Below, one piece after another: positions 5,770 through 7,447 of a stretch of 7,447 nucleotides of DNA; within the stretch, counting starts at the first letter, position 1; the number at the start of each line of letters is the position of its first letter. A program made the translations under genes and the position numbers. The DNA comes from Chitinophagaceae bacterium (GTDB lineage Bacteria; Bacteroidota; Bacteroidia; Chitinophagales; Chitinophagaceae). The notes below the pieces were generated by a model that did not search any database, was not told the DNA's origin, and was given only the letters and a program-made list of their open reading frames with translations. Where the stretch lies: contig JALOMZ010000080.1 of the NCBI GenBank assembly GCA_025455205.1, positions 1 through 7,447 of the forward strand. The letters are read 5' to 3'.

Positions 5770-5776
5770 TGCTTCT

Positions 5777-6967
5777 ATGGCATTCAGGTCAGGCTTCAAG
5801 CCATCGTCAGTTTATTCTTCCCACAACCAGGTGGAGCTCATCAGGGGCGGGCGGGAGTATTTCGACAGGCTGGAACAACTGATTGATGGCGCGCAGCAAA
5901 CCATTCACCTGCAGACCTATATTTTTATAGGTGATGAGACCGGCCAGCGCGTGGCCGCCGCCCTGGGCCGTGCCGCTGCGCGCGGGGTGGCTGTATACCT
6001 GCTGCTGGATGGCTATGGTTCCGAACAACTCACCGCCACCTGGCCGCGGCAGCTGCAGGAGCAGGGGGTGCGCTTCCGCTGGTTTGCCCCCATCATGCAC
6101 ACCAGGCATTACTACTTCGGCCGCCGCCTGCACCACAAAATATTTGTAGCCGATGCCACTTACAGCCTCGTGGGCGGCGTAAACATCAGCAACCGTTACA
6201 ATGACATGCCCGGGTCACCTGCCTGGCACGACTGGGCCCTGTACTGCGCGGGGGAAGCCTCGGCAGAACTGTTCATGGTATGCGTAAACGTATGGACCCG
6301 ATCGTCGTGGAGCCGCAACAACCGCGAATTGGTGCAGGAGAACCTGCCCGCCTTTCTGCCCCCCACCGAATGCCTGGTGCGGGTGCGGCGAAACGACTGG
6401 GTGCGCCGGCATATGCAGATCACGCGCAGCTACCTCGAAATGTTTGCCAAAGCGGAACACAACATCACCATCATGAGCAGCTATTTCCTGCCTGGCCGGT
6501 CATTTCGCAAAGCCATGCAGGGAGCTGTGCGGCGGGGCGTACAGATACGGGTGATTGCCGCTGGCAAGTCGGATGTGGTCACCGCCAAACAGGCCGAACG
6601 CTACCTTTACCGGTGGCTGCTGAAAAATGGTATCGAAGTATACGAATACCAGCCACACGTGCTGCACGGCAAGCTGAGCACCTACGATGGCAAATGGGTG
6701 ACCATCGGATCCTATAATGTGAATGACATCAGCACCTTTGCCAGCATAGAACTGAACCTCGATGTGATGCACCCGGATTTTGCCGGCGAAGTGGAAGAGG
6801 TGCTGGACAATATCATCCACCAGCACTGCATCCGCATCACGCGGGAACACTATGAAGCACATAACAGCTTTCCAAAGCGGGTGTTCCAGAAGGCCTGCTA
6901 CCAGTTTATCCGCATTGTCTTCCTGCTGTTCACTTTCTATTTCCGCCAGCGCAAGGAGGTTCGATGA
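5777..6967 (+). CDS. Phospholipase D family protein, ClsB-like cardiolipin synthase
   Basis: A 396-residue protein with two phospholipase D domains. The first HKD motif is HHKIFVAD (His119, Lys121, Asp126), followed by GGVNISNRY. The second is HGKLSTYD (His297, Lys299, Asp304), followed by GSYNVND. Both are complete, so the two-domain active site should work. Strand blocks QTIHLQTYIFIGDETG (41-56) and HNITIMSSYFLPG (228-240) also fit. There are no N-terminal membrane helices, unlike ClsA; length and layout resemble ClsB, which makes cardiolipin from phospholipid donors. A hydrophobic stretch near the C-terminus (375-389) may give membrane contact. Cardiolipin synthesis is the best inference, though other phosphatidyl transfer is possible. 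ATG 5777 is preferred over TTG 5747. The gene lies 58 bp after the phosphoribosyltransferase and converges on the next gene with an 18-bp gap. Confidence 0.88.
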   Translation: MAFRSGFKPSSVYSSHNQVELIRGGREYFDRLEQLIDGAQQTIHLQTYIFIGDETGQRVAAALGRAAARGVAVYLLLDGYGSEQLTATWPRQLQEQGVRFRWFAPIMHTRHYYFGRRLHHKIFVADATYSLVGGVNISNRYNDMPGSPAWHDWALYCAGEASAELFMVCVNVWTRSSWSRNNRELVQENLPAFLPPTECLVRVRRNDWVRRHMQITRSYLEMFAKAEHNITIMSSYFLPGRSFRKAMQGAVRRGVQIRVIAAGKSDVVTAKQAERYLYRWLLKNGIEVYEYQPHVLHGKLSTYDGKWVTIGSYNVNDISTFASIELNLDVMHPDFAGEVEEVLDNIIHQHCIRITREHYEAHNSFPKRVFQKACYQFIRIVFLLFTFYFRQRKEVR

Positions 6968-6985
6968 TGCCGTATGGCATGTTGG

Positions 6986-7447
6986 CTATTCGCCCATGGT
7001 GCGTATAACCAGTCCTTTCACCACCTGTGCATTCCATCCCTTGAAACGGCCACGCTGCACCACCAGGGTGTTGTCTTCCGGATGCTGCAGAAAATAGTGG
7101 AATACAAAATGCCCGCGCGGCTGCTGCCAGCCCAGCATCTGGCCAAAACGAAGATCGTTGAACACCAGGGTATCCTGCCACTGTTCCACCGTATAAAATC
7201 CCTGGGAAAAACGGATCAACCGCTGCAGGTCTTCATGATCCCGCAGGGAATCCAGCAGGTGCTCATTCCGGGGGAAATACTCGAAATGAATATCCCGCTT
7301 TGTATCAAAAAGAGAGCGGAATCCTACATGAAAACCCTGTTCATTCCCTGCCACCACAAACCAAAGCCAGTTATTCAGTGGCGCCGGGGTGGTGAAATAC
7401 CGGTCATGCGGAATTTGCTTCCGGGCCAGTATCTCGCGCACATCGCT
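6986..7447 (-). CDS. Metal-dependent hydrolase, YdjM-type membrane family, C-terminal part (cut by window edge)
   Basis: The frame is open to the right edge (reads SDVREILARKQ from the edge), so only the last 153 or so residues are seen and the true start is outside. The block RYFTTPAPLNNWLWFVVAG, followed by GFHVGFRSLFD, FEYFPRNEHLL and LIRFSQGFYTV, is the characteristic C-terminal soluble region of the inner-membrane YdjM/DUF457 metal-dependent hydrolases as found in Bacteroidota. It continues VFNDLRFGQMLGW and ends VQRGRFKGWNAQVVKG. The N-terminal membrane helices with the metal-binding histidines would lie beyond 7447. The biological substrate of the family is not established. It ends 18 bp from the convergent phospholipase D gene. 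Confidence 0.82.
   Translation of the reverse strand, partial: SDVREILARKQIPHDRYFTTPAPLNNWLWFVVAGNEQGFHVGFRSLFDTKRDIHFEYFPRNEHLLDSLRDHEDLQRLIRFSQGFYTVEQWQDTLVFNDLRFGQMLGWQQPRGHFVFHYFLQHPEDNTLVVQRGRFKGWNAQVVKGLVIRTMGE

Noticed and set aside
4750..5799. Minus-strand open frame of 349 codons opposite the hydrolase and phosphoribosyltransferase
   Set aside because: Both plus-strand genes have complete catalytic motifs, and the antisense frame has none.
6967..6980. Small hairpin ATGCC-GTAT-GGCAT between the convergent phospholipase D and hydrolase genes
   Set aside because: It is only five base pairs and has no T run on either side; too weak to call a terminator.

Overview
The window looks like a chromosomal segment of a GC-rich member of the Bacteroidota, most likely Chitinophagaceae. 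This is inferred from protein style and signals, not from a marker gene. The proteins include a short lipocalin-like lipoprotein with an acidic stretch after the lipobox cysteine, a split YeeE/YedE pair and a YdjM-type hydrolase. Start codons lack Shine-Dalgarno sequences, and one promoter box matches the Bacteroidota -7 consensus TAnnTTTG. No rRNA, tRNA, CRISPR array or complete mobile element was seen.

Left part (1-1389): the window opens in the C-terminal part of an IS66-type transposase (minus strand) that has lost its N-terminal portion. Two plus-strand genes for exported envelope proteins follow: a lipocalin-like lipoprotein (290-736) and a small predicted beta-barrel protein (838-1389) whose 3' end contains a perfect 9-bp hairpin.

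Middle part (1557-3657): a two-gene operon encodes the two halves of a YeeE/YedE (sulphur-compound) transporter, each with its signature cysteine. It converges on a minus-strand gene for a membrane-anchored protein with the D-glucuronyl C5-epimerase C-terminal domain. No glycan synthase or polymerase gene is nearby.

Gap (3658-4432): about 775 bp has no convincing gene but is structured. It holds three diverged 52-bp repeats, a strong intrinsic terminator facing the minus strand (stem of 9, then eight T), and a perfect 10-bp hairpin. The arrangement suggests an unannotated minus-strand transcript or a small-gene array. It is the least explained part of the window.

Right part (4433-7447): an alpha/beta hydrolase of the dienelactone-hydrolase type and a PRPP-loop phosphoribosyltransferase lie 14 bp apart, a pairing also known as a fused protein. 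They are followed by a ClsB-like phospholipase D/cardiolipin synthase with two intact HKD motifs. The last gene, a YdjM-type metal-dependent hydrolase, converges from the minus strand and runs off the right edge. Most of the window is ordinary housekeeping or accessory envelope and lipid content. I did not find a clear new defence or biosynthetic system; the repeat and terminator region deserves the second look.
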